A stretch of DNA of 64,000 nt, taken from contig NZ_KB849178.1 of the NCBI RefSeq assembly GCF_000367945.1, positions 248,001 through 312,000 of the forward strand, read 5' to 3'. This stretch comes from Acinetobacter proteolyticus. Its GTDB lineage: Bacteria > Pseudomonadota > Gammaproteobacteria > Pseudomonadales > Moraxellaceae. Below the pieces are notes generated by a model. The model saw only the letters and a list, made by a program, of their open reading frames with translations. It was not told the origin of the DNA and made no database searches. A program made the position numbers and the translations under genes. Positions 44,218 to 52,959 of the stretch are shown piece by piece; within the stretch, counting starts at the first letter, position 1; the number at the start of each line of letters is the position of its first letter.

Positions 44218-45621
44218 TTGAATATCGCAGCAAATACCGAAGATACTTCGTATAAATTCATTAAAGACATTTCAGATAATATTGAAACACCATTTGAAAA
44301 TGATTTTTGGGGACGTGAAGCATTAGCAGATCGTTTAACAGATCATGTATCACGTATTACTGTTGGCGCTACTATTGCGATTGATGCTGAATGGGGGGCT
44401 GGTAAATCTTGGTTTGTTAAAAATTGGAAAGCAAAATTAGAGCAAGATGAATATAAAGTGATTTATTTGAATGCATTTAATCAAGATTATATTGATGATC
44501 CTTTTTTAACTATTTCAATGGAGATTGCTAATTGTCTCCAGAGTGACAAAACAAATATTGATGAAATTAAGAAAACTATAGGAAATGCCCATAGAGCAAT
44601 TCTTCCTAACTTACCCATGTTACTTTGGTACCTTACTACGTCACTCGTAGGTATGGGAGCATTGGCTAAACCTGTAGCTGAGGCTGTAGAAAAGCTGACA
44701 AGTGCTGATGATTTTGGAAAAGAGGCTGCAACATTGCTCAATGAAAAACTACAAGAGCATCTTTCTGCTCAAGTTGAGAACTATGATAAAGAGAAGGAAT
44801 CCTTAGAATATTTCAAACAAGCTTTGGCAGAAATCACATCCAAACTAGATAAACCTTTGCTATTTGTTGTTGATGAACTTGATCGCTGTAAGCCAGAATT
44901 TGCAATACGACTTATTGAACGTATTAAACATTTTTTTGATATCCCCAAAGTTGTATTTATTCTTGCGGTGAATAAAAATCAGCTAGAAGAATCCATTAGT
45001 AATTATTATGGGTTTTCAAGTACCAACAATTATTTAGAAAAATTTATTGATTTCTCTATAATGTTAAAAATTAAGGATTTAGATGGAACAAGATACTTAA
45101 AAATTTTAGAAAACTATAATAAAAACTATAAACTTGACTTAGATAACAATGAGTTATATGTCTACACAAAGCTCTGTAAAATATATAACCCAACTCCAAG
45201 ACAACTGATCCGCTTAATAAATAAGTTCTCGTTATTTAAAAAGGATTTTGATGATGAAAAGAAATTATTTCTTTTTTTATTTCTGATTTACATTGAGTTA
45301 AACATTTTAAAAGAATATTCAGAAACCGATTTTTGCAAACACTTTCTTGAAATACATCAAAGATTTTATAGAAAGCAATTCACAGAAAATAACAATGATA
45401 TAAGACCACTTACAACTAAATTCTGTGATTTTTTATTTTTTAGCATTTATAGCATTAACGGAAAAACACAAATATTTAGAAATTTATTATATTTTTTAGA
45501 ATCTTCACAAGTACATTCCCCTGAAAAAAGACAATCAAAAATAGTATATTATCCAACTGACGACGTATCAATAGATCTGATGGAAGCGTGGCATAAATAT
45601 ATATATATGATTGAGGCATAG
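44218..45621 (+). CDS. KAP-family P-loop NTPase, candidate anti-phage protein
   Basis: Start proposed at TTG 44218 (AGG 9-11 bp upstream); an in-frame ATG at 44149 would overlap the decayed sequence before it. 467 residues from TTG. Walker A is IDAEWGAGKSWFVKNWK near residue 60. A hydrophobic stretch, LPMLLWYLTTSLVGMGAL, lies between the Walker motifs near 145, the usual place of the KAP membrane insert. Walker B is LLFVVDELDRCKPEFA near 240, then VVFILAVNKNQLEESI and the sensor-like PTPRQLIRLINKF. KAP NTPases include PifA, which excludes T7, and QatA of the QatABCD defence system. The gene is AT-rich and sits in prophage cargo. Confidence 0.8.
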   Translation: MNIAANTEDTSYKFIKDISDNIETPFENDFWGREALADRLTDHVSRITVGATIAIDAEWGAGKSWFVKNWKAKLEQDEYKVIYLNAFNQDYIDDPFLTISMEIANCLQSDKTNIDEIKKTIGNAHRAILPNLPMLLWYLTTSLVGMGALAKPVAEAVEKLTSADDFGKEAATLLNEKLQEHLSAQVENYDKEKESLEYFKQALAEITSKLDKPLLFVVDELDRCKPEFAIRLIERIKHFFDIPKVVFILAVNKNQLEESISNYYGFSSTNNYLEKFIDFSIMLKIKDLDGTRYLKILENYNKNYKLDLDNNELYVYTKLCKIYNPTPRQLIRLINKFSLFKKDFDDEKKLFLFLFLIYIELNILKEYSETDFCKHFLEIHQRFYRKQFTENNNDIRPLTTKFCDFLFFSIYSINGKTQIFRNLLYFLESSQVHSPEKRQSKIVYYPTDDVSIDLMEAWHKYIYMIEA

Positions 45622-45706
45622 TTTTAATGTGTAGGCTTTTTTTATCCTGCCTTCATATTTTAAAACTGTAAAAAGAATTCAATATTATTTTAGTGAATTG
45701 GGTGGC

Positions 45707-45885
45707 AGATTGAACAAGATTGGTCGACCGTAAGGAACTAAACGGCAGGCTTACGCCTCCCCGTTCAATCTCCCATTACGAAGTATACAAAGAATGCTTA
45801 GAATAAAGCTACTTCAACAGCTGGCTGTCTGATGAATGTTCATTTCAATAATTCAATCATGATCTCCATGTAGGAGATCATGATT
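45707..45885. repeat. Nested inverted repeats between the convergent KAP and membrane-protein genes
   Basis: AGATTGAAC (45707-45715) and GTTCAATCT (45763-45771) enclose GGTCGACC and CGTAAG/CTTACG. A second, perfect 13-bp hairpin, AATCATGATCTCC with its complement and loop ATGTA, lies at 45855-45885. The first could be a phage cos or attachment relic or a structured RNA; the second is likely a terminator for either gene. No ORF fits the 299-bp gap. Confidence 0.5.
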
Positions 45886-45920
45886 AGCTTAGATACTTTG
45901 TAGGGTCAATATTGTTTTTC

Positions 45921-46823
45921 TTATTTATTTTTAAAAATATCTTTAACTACTTGTAAGGTATTATTTGTATTATTAGAACTTATGCGTTCTTTTTCTAGCT
46001 CTATTGTTGTCTGATCTTTTTCTAAAATAAAGTTTCTTTCTGTTGATAGAAACTCTTCGACACATAAAGTTAGCAATTTATGATTATTTGACTGTTTTGA
46101 AATTTGCACAGCTAAATTTTTAGATTCAATATTAGTTAACTCATTTTGATAATATTTTATATCATCTAAATTTTGTTTATAAAGTTTCAAGAAAAAGTAG
46201 GCAAAAATTTCTATCAACAACACAAATACTGTTTTCGGAAAAGTATTTATAAACATTTTCTCGATACTATCAAATGTCTGGACATTTACAACAAAATTCC
46301 CTAGATATAATATCCCACCAATACTAAGCATCATACCAAGTGATAAATTAATGATACCACTTTTGGAAAGTCTAGCAATTTCACCTTGAACTCTCAATTC
46401 TATACTTTTTGTTTTATCATCTAAAACTTCAACAATTGATTCAGCTTTAACCTTTTGTTTAAACTCTTGAAAATAACTCTCAGCCGAAATACCTTCTAAT
46501 TTATCTCTTAGTAAGTTTTTTGCTTCATCTATAGTTTTTTCATTATTCTGACCACCAACAGATACATTATATTTCCTCAACAACTCCAAATACTTTAAAT
46601 CTACCTCTCTTTTCTCAACGTATTTATTTGATTCTAAAAAGCTATTCATCAACCCCACTAAAGAGGCTAAAACCATTACAAACAATACAACATAAATCAA
46701 TGGTTTTAAATAAGATATATCAGATAAATCAAAATAACGAGCCAAAACAACATAAAACAAAATAAGAGTTATAAAAAAACCAACAGCAGCAAAAAGAAGT
46801 AAAACTTTACGATTTTTACTCAT
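45921..46823 (-). CDS. Four-helix membrane protein with coiled coils, prophage cargo
   Basis: 300 residues. Membrane segments at about 7-28, 38-60, 163-186 and 196-215. Between the helix pairs is a charged, Lys/Glu-rich helical region (about 65-150), and the C-terminal 80 residues are also charged and helical. No enzyme motif is visible and I do not recognise the family. It lies directly downstream of the phage portal gene on the same strand and converges on the KAP NTPase gene. The layout, membrane pairs with cytoplasmic coiled coils, would suit a membrane-acting effector or sensor; that is speculation. Confidence 0.7.
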   Translation of the reverse strand: MSKNRKVLLLFAAVGFFITLILFYVVLARYFDLSDISYLKPLIYVVLFVMVLASLVGLMNSFLESNKYVEKREVDLKYLELLRKYNVSVGGQNNEKTIDEAKNLLRDKLEGISAESYFQEFKQKVKAESIVEVLDDKTKSIELRVQGEIARLSKSGIINLSLGMMLSIGGILYLGNFVVNVQTFDSIEKMFINTFPKTVFVLLIEIFAYFFLKLYKQNLDDIKYYQNELTNIESKNLAVQISKQSNNHKLLTLCVEEFLSTERNFILEKDQTTIELEKERISSNNTNNTLQVVKDIFKNK

Positions 46824-46958
46824 GAATCAAAACCAAAAAAATATTTTATAGTTAAATTTTAGCATATGTATCTTAGGTACTACATTAACTTTCTTCATAA
46901 AAGAAAGTTGTTTTTTAAATATTCTTTATATTTTAATTACAAAAAATCAAAAAATTAA

Positions 46959-47675
46959 TCAATTTTTCATTTCATCATATTTTTTAAACTGCACTACATT
47001 TTCTCCTGCCCATTCATTAATAGTATTAGATATTCGATTTTGTTCAGGCACAATTTCTGAATACCAATAACTTTCACGTGCCTCCTTAATAGAACCAAAG
47101 CCACCGGCATTTGAAGGAATAATACCTAGCAACTGCGGTGGCGTCCGAAATGAAGCCAAAATATCATCACGAGTAATCGACTTGATATTCAAGAACTCAT
47201 CCTTTGCCGCCAACTCACTGATCGGGATGAGTTGTAGTCCATCCTTCTTTCCACCAGGTGCATGTAAAAACAAATTCCTAAAATTACCCGGACCACGTGA
47301 ATCCTTCATTGCCTGCTTCAAAGACTCAACATCTTCATCATCTATACCAGCATCGGTCATATACAAGATAAAGCCTGCATAAGATCCATTGTTGTAGTAC
47401 TTTCGACGGAACAAAGTTGCCGATTCATTTAACCAAGCGGACTGCAAGGCAGAGAGATACTCGGGTGAGCCATAGATCTCCTGATCAACATCTGAAGTTT
47501 TGATATGACAAACACTATTTGCTGCAAACTCATGCTCGTTGAATCCTTCCATCATCATCAAAAACTGATTCTGAGCCTTCATTCTTCGCATATATTTGCC
47601 CATCAACCCTTTGAATTGCAACGGTTCATTCAAGCGATTATCAATACGTTGCAAGTATCCATTGCCGCACACCAT
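46959..47675 (-). pseudogene. P2-like phage portal protein (gpQ type), N-terminus deleted
   Basis: About 238 residues matching the C-terminal two thirds of P2-family portals (usually about 340): GNGYLQRIDNRLNEPL, YGSPEYLSALQSAWLNE, LFRRKYYNNGSYAGFILY, GPGNFRNLFLHAPGGKK, DGLQLIPISELAAKDE, and TPPQLLGIIPSNAGGFG. The first 100 or so residues are gone; the sequence upstream switches to an integrase start in another frame. The ATG at 47675 is created at the junction. The 3' end looks complete. Confidence 0.85.
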
Positions 47676-47733
47676 TTAATTCAACATCTGTCTTCCATTT
47701 TTTATTAGGACGTTGATAAATAGATGTGCTCAT
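47641..47733 (-). pseudogene. Integrase N-terminal remnant fused to the portal gene
   Basis: Thirty codons from an ATG at 47733 (AAGGA upstream) read MSTSIYQRPNKKWKTDVE then LNGVRQW, stopping at TGA 47643-47641. The pattern R-P-N-x-K-W-x-x-x-V-E-x-N-G-V-R is that of the N-terminal arm-binding domain of tyrosine integrases. The frame is lost where portal sequence begins (about 47670), so a deletion joined int to the portal gene. It lies 146 bp from the tRNA-Leu 3' end, where an integrase gene is expected. Confidence 0.6.
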
Positions 47734-47834
47734 AAATAATTGGTTTTCCTTATTTTCTATCTTTAAATATCGGGTGGAAACTTATACCAAATAATCCCTT
47801 AAAATACCGTAAAAAAACACTCACGCCAAAAATG

Positions 47835-47868
47835 AAAAAACCCCAAGCCTTTAATACCAGCTTGGGGT
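47835..47868 (-). terminator. Rho-independent terminator of the tRNA-Leu gene
   Basis: On the minus strand CCCCAAGC, an 11-nt loop and GCTTGGGG are followed by a T-run. Confidence 0.85.
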
Positions 47869-47878
47869 CTTTGAATCT

Positions 47879-47965
47879 TGGTCCCGAGGGTCGGACTCGA
47901 ACCGACACGTCATCTCTGACAGCGGATTTTGAGTCCGCCGCGTCTACCAATTTCACCACCTCGGG
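47879..47965 (-). tRNA. tRNA-Leu (anticodon CAA)
   Basis: 87 nt including an encoded CCA. Acceptor arms CCCGAGG and CCTCGGG pair perfectly over 7 bp with discriminator A. D arm GTG...CGC, anticodon stem GCGGA/TCCGC with loop CTCAAAA (anticodon CAA, reading UUG), the long variable arm typical of tRNA-Leu, and T arm GTCGG TTCGAGT CCGAC. Its 3' end faces the prophage remnant, so it is the probable phage attachment site. Confidence 0.95.
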
Positions 47966-48145
47966 AAGAGTGCGATGCTTTGTGTTGCGTATAATAACCT
48001 GTTTGATTTTATTGTCAAACACTAACTCACGCTTATTGCTCACTTTTAAATCATTCAGATATTTTTCTATCAATAAACACGCGAACTCAGCGGGAAAACG
48101 TAAAAAAGACTATACTACGCCCAATTTTTGCAATGTTTTAGATGT

Positions 48146-49183
48146 ATGCAACTCTCCGACTTTTCGTTTGATCTCCCCGATGAACTTATTGCTCGCTACC
48201 CATTAGACAGCCGTAGCGCATCTCGCCTACTGCATATCGATGCCAAAGGCCAATATCACGATCACGCCTTTACCGATATTCTCGATCTACTTGAAGACGG
48301 TGATTTGCTGGTACTGAATGACACCAAAGTCATGAAAGCACGTTTAAAAGGCAAACGTGCGACAGGTGGCGCAATCGAAGTTCTGGTTGAGCGCATGTTG
48401 GATACCCACACTGCACATTGCCATATCAAATCAAGCAACTCACCTAAAGCCGGCGCAGAACTGTATATCGGTGAAGATGCTGTGCCTGTCATCGTACAAG
48501 GTCGTCATGAAAATCTGTTTGTGGTGAAGTTTTCACAACCAATCTTGTCGGTACTAGATCAATACGGTCAGCTGCCGATTCCACCTTATTTCAATCGTGA
48601 AGCGGAAGAGATTGATACCGAACGTTATCAAACCGTATTCCACGACCCTGAAAAAATTGCCAGTGTTGCTGCACCAACAGCGAGTCTGCATTTCGACCAA
48701 GGCTTATTAGAAAAACTAGCCACTAAAGGCGTACAAAAAACCTTTGTGACCTTGCACGTCGGTGCAGGCACATTTATGCCTGTACGTACTACAGACATTA
48801 CCAATCATATTATGCACAGTGAATGGTGTGATGTACCACAAGCCACGATTGACCTGATTTTGGCAACCAAAGCGCGTGGCAATAAAGTCATTGCAGTGGG
48901 CACCACGGCAACCCGTGCCTTAGAAAGTGCAGCACAAGCCAATCAAGGCAAAATTGCAGCTTGGACAGGTGATACGCAAATCTTTATCTATCCAGGTTAT
49001 CAGTTCTGTATCGTGGATCGTTTGATTACCAACTTCCATTTACCAGAATCGACCTTACTGATGTTGGTTTCAGCACTATCGAATCGAGACAATATCTTGG
49101 CTGCTTATACCCATGCAGTTGAGCAACGTTATCGCTTCTTTAGTTATGGCGATGCGATGCTGGTAGATAAGCTCGACGCTTAA
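48146..49183 (+). CDS. queA: S-adenosylmethionine:tRNA ribosyltransferase-isomerase
   Basis: Start taken at the ATG giving [19 protein letters not shown], the normal family start; 345 residues. Signatures: [15 protein letters not shown] near 60, [20 protein letters not shown] (split by position) near 150, [11 protein letters not shown] near 175, [15 protein letters not shown] near 205 and [16 protein letters not shown] near 290. It makes epoxyqueuosine at tRNA position 34. tgt, the preceding enzyme of the pathway, lies 2 kb downstream, separated here by the LemA pair. Confidence 0.96.
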   Translation: MQLSDFSFDLPDELIARYPLDSRSASRLLHIDAKGQYHDHAFTDILDLLEDGDLLVLNDTKVMKARLKGKRATGGAIEVLVERMLDTHTAHCHIKSSNSPKAGAELYIGEDAVPVIVQGRHENLFVVKFSQPILSVLDQYGQLPIPPYFNREAEEIDTERYQTVFHDPEKIASVAAPTASLHFDQGLLEKLATKGVQKTFVTLHVGAGTFMPVRTTDITNHIMHSEWCDVPQATIDLILATKARGNKVIAVGTTATRALESAAQANQGKIAAWTGDTQIFIYPGYQFCIVDRLITNFHLPESTLLMLVSALSNRDNILAAYTHAVEQRYRFFSYGDAMLVDKLDA

Positions 49184-49191
49184 TATTGATT

Positions 49192-49223
49192 AATCGACTA
49201 AGTTACGGTTTAGTCGATTTTCT
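49192..49223 (+). terminator. Rho-independent terminator after queA
   Basis: AATCGACTAA and TTAGTCGATT form a perfect 10-bp stem around GTTACGGT, followed by T-rich sequence. Confidence 0.75.
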
Positions 49224-49360
49224 CAATAAAATGTTTTAGTAAAAGTCATTCATTCAAAATAATAAAACACCGCTAGATTCAGATTATAGACTTCTTAGTT
49301 TCTGAAATTTAAAGCATAATTCAAACAAGTCCGACCCATTATAATGAAACGATTATTTCC

Positions 49361-50389
49361 ATGCCGATCGACACCGTACAACAAGCGCTACATATCAGGC
49401 GTAGAAAAAATGCGCAGGTTTTTCGCAATATTGCACGATTGTGGGATGTTGGACAGAAAGCGCATAGTGATCAGGCTCTATTAGATGCCTTACACCCATG
49501 GCGTGACGATCACAGCCTGCGTTTTTTTAATGTCCTACCCTATTTATTCGCACTGATCAGTGTTGGCACCTTGGTGTTTGGTTATTTTCTACATCCGTAT
49601 ATTCAATATATCTGGAGTGTACTCGGGGCATTTTTAACCGGTTTTCTGGCCTATCTGCTCTATGAACCACAAGAGCCATTAACGCGCGTCATCAATTATC
49701 TAGAAGAACGAATGACGGTATTACGCTATGGTTTGCAGTTCCAGCAATTGCCGGCTTATTTACCGATTCAAGCGCAGCCACTTTTAGTCATCAGCAAGCT
49801 AAAGCAACATTTCCCCCTATTTAATCGGGGTAATGAATCTAATGAGATTACCCAATACGCGTCGACCACATGGCATGATGGCAACACAGAACATCAGGTT
49901 CTACTGTTTCAGTATCACTATGTTAGTGAAATGCCGATCCTTCAGGATCAAAGCAGCGATAAGAAAATCGTTAAAGAAATCCATAAAGATTTGTGGGGTG
50001 TGTTTATTTTTCAAATGCCAGCCTTAGGAATTGCCGTCAGCAATCAACGCTCTCGTTTTTTTGAACCTTATACCAGCTCATGGCAAAGCAGCGATATTTT
50101 GATTAACCAAGAATTGAATATTTTTGGCTTAGATCAACACCGACTCGCAAAAGAGGTGAGCCCTAGTCTGACCTTAAAACTACATGATTTTTTTCAACAT
50201 TTTACAGGTGATTTAATTTATCATCATGAGGAACAAATTATGTGTTACGTCGGCGAACAAAATCTTTTCCAAACCGCCAGTAAACGCAGTGACATTCAGG
50301 ATATTCCAGCATTACGTGGACATTTAAGAACCATGACCATGCCGCAATATCATAAGTTTCAACAATTGATGTTGAATTTAATCCGCTAA
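49361..50389 (+). CDS. Two-helix membrane protein paired with LemA (DUF3137-like)
   Basis: 342 residues. Two adjacent membrane segments at about 58-78 and 81-103, then a soluble beta-rich domain of about 240 residues (KDLWGVFIFQMPALG near 207, FFQHFTGDLIYHHEEQIMCYVG near the end, here split: FFQHFTGDLIY, EEQIMCYVG). Architecture and position just before lemA match the DUF3137-type partner often encoded with LemA. Its function is unknown. The family name is inferred from context. Confidence 0.65.
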   Translation: MPIDTVQQALHIRRRKNAQVFRNIARLWDVGQKAHSDQALLDALHPWRDDHSLRFFNVLPYLFALISVGTLVFGYFLHPYIQYIWSVLGAFLTGFLAYLLYEPQEPLTRVINYLEERMTVLRYGLQFQQLPAYLPIQAQPLLVISKLKQHFPLFNRGNESNEITQYASTTWHDGNTEHQVLLFQYHYVSEMPILQDQSSDKKIVKEIHKDLWGVFIFQMPALGIAVSNQRSRFFEPYTSSWQSSDILINQELNIFGLDQHRLAKEVSPSLTLKLHDFFQHFTGDLIYHHEEQIMCYVGEQNLFQTASKRSDIQDIPALRGHLRTMTMPQYHKFQQLMLNLIR

Positions 50390-50420
50390 TCATTGAGCAA
50401 TAACAATAAGGGGAATGGCG

Positions 50421-50990
50421 ATGACAGGTTTACTGATCTTCTTGGGAATTTTTGTCGCACTGATCGTGTGGGGCATTTCTATCCGCAATAATATCGTGCG
50501 TTATTTTAATGCCACCAAACGAGCATGGTCAGAAGTGGCCAACTTCGAACGTCAAAAAGTAAAGACACTAGAAGCCTTGGAAGCAACGCTGGATCAATAT
50601 ACTCAATTTGAAAAATCCACACTGGAAAAAGTCACCGAGTTGCGTCAGCAGATTCTTAACCTGAATGTGAATGACACGGATATTTCTCAGTTACAACAGA
50701 TTGAAAAAATGAGTAAGGAACTGATTCATAGCTTGAATGTAGTGGTCGAAAATTATCCTGAACTGAAAGCCGATGCGCTGTATAGCAAGATGATGGATGA
50801 TATTCAGGAACAAAACGAAAATGTCGGTGCGGCAATCACCATCTTTAACCGCAACGTGGAATTATTTAATAACCAAATCGAAGTGTTCCCGAACAACCTG
50901 ATCAATACGCTGACTTTATCCAAGAAAGCCATTCGCCCGTTTAAGGATAATCTGGCGACTGAAAACTTTGACTATAAGCCAAATTTTTAG
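50421..50990 (+). CDS. lemA: LemA family protein
   Basis: Start taken at the second ATG (50421), with AAGGGG at the proper distance; the ATG at 50415 is too close. 189 residues. One N-terminal membrane helix (about 3-22), then the LemA core: RNNIVRYFNATKRAWSEV, a helical bundle, ENYPELKADALYSKMMDDI near 115 and ENVGAAITIFNRNVELFN near 135. LemA proteins form membrane-anchored helical bundles of unclear function. 31 bp after the partner gene. Confidence 0.88.
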   Translation: MTGLLIFLGIFVALIVWGISIRNNIVRYFNATKRAWSEVANFERQKVKTLEALEATLDQYTQFEKSTLEKVTELRQQILNLNVNDTDISQLQQIEKMSKELIHSLNVVVENYPELKADALYSKMMDDIQEQNENVGAAITIFNRNVELFNNQIEVFPNNLINTLTLSKKAIRPFKDNLATENFDYKPNF

Positions 50991-51073
50991 TGCCTTAGCG
51001 CCGATCACTGTAGTCTATTTTACAAGCGGAAAATCATTCAATTTGATGCTTTAGATTGACTCTCTTAACTCAT

Positions 51074-51133
51074 AAATCCTCCTCCCTTGCGCTGCCATAA
51101 CCGCAGCTTACCTTTAAAAAGGAGGGAGCATTT
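51074..51133. repeat. REP-like palindromic element upstream of tgt
   Basis: AAATCCTCCTCCCT (51074-51087) faces AAAAAGGAGGGAGCATTT (51116-51133) as an imperfect inverted repeat. It is related in style to the neighbouring element at 51162-51196. Together they fill most of the 349-bp gap between lemA and tgt. Confidence 0.5.
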
Positions 51134-51161
51134 GAGTTTATCGTCAGATAATATCGCCTTT

Positions 51162-51196
51162 TATCCCCCTCTTTTTAAAGAGGGGTTAGGGGAGAT
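51162..51196. repeat. REP-like palindromic element, copy 2
   Basis: Reads, on the minus strand, AATCTCCCCTAACCCC then TCTTTAAAAAGAGGGGG; it matches the element at 16503-16539 at both ends and in the central CTCTTT/AAAGAG hairpin. Confidence 0.65.
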
Positions 51197-51246
51197 TATT
51201 ATTTTTTGGTTATGGCTACATTTAGTAGTAGAACTACACGCCATAA

Positions 51247-52470
<1,224 letters not shown>

Positions 52471-52578
52471 GCTGAACGATTTGCATCAAGATTTGCGCCT
52501 GATCGCAAGACAAGGTACATTGCAAAACGAATTGGGATTTATTGTTAATTTTTTGCCTTTTAATTTTAGGAAATCGAA

Positions 52579-52908
52579 ATGAGTTTTTTCATCTCTACTG
52601 CTCACGCTGCACCTGCTGCGACACAAGGTCCAAGCCTTATGGCAAACTTGTTGATGATCGCGGTATTTATCGCAATCTTCTATTTCTTGATCTGGAGACC
52701 TCAAGCAAAACGTGCTAAAGAACACCGTTCTTTAATCGAAAGTTTGGGTGTAGGCAGCGAGATCGTGTTTGCTGGTGGTTTAATGGGAAGAATTATCAAA
52801 CTTGAAGGTGACTTTGCAGTTGTTGAACTCACTCGTGGTGTTGAGGTAAAAATCCAACGTGCGAGTGTCATTTCAGTATTACCTGAAGGCACATTAAATA
52901 ACCTTTAA
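52579..52908 (+). CDS. yajC: Sec translocon accessory subunit YajC
   Basis: 109 residues. One membrane helix near 19-41 (MIAVFIAIFYFLIWRPQ), followed by the YajC core KRAKEHRSLIESLGVGSEI and GRIIKLEGDFAVVELTRG. It associates with SecDF-YidC. A hairpin between yajC and secD may reduce read-through. Confidence 0.95.
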   Translation: MSFFISTAHAAPAATQGPSLMANLLMIAVFIAIFYFLIWRPQAKRAKEHRSLIESLGVGSEIVFAGGLMGRIIKLEGDFAVVELTRGVEVKIQRASVISVLPEGTLNNL

Positions 52909-52917
52909 TCATAAAAT

Positions 52918-52942
52918 AGTCGTGCCTCAGCACGACTTTTTC
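52918..52942 (+). terminator. Terminator or attenuator between yajC and secD
   Basis: AGTCGTGC CTCA GCACGACT followed by TTTTC. It lies inside an otherwise co-directional gene set, so partial termination is likely. Confidence 0.75.
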
Positions 52943-52959
52943 ATTTAAGAAGAAAGCGA

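Noticed and set aside
44149..46823. Toxin-antitoxin pair for the two prophage cargo genes
   Set aside because: The genes are convergent, both large, and neither looks like a toxin or antitoxin family.
47675..47733. An intact portal gene beginning upstream of 47675
   Set aside because: The sequence before 47675 is in another frame and resembles an integrase start, not portal sequence.
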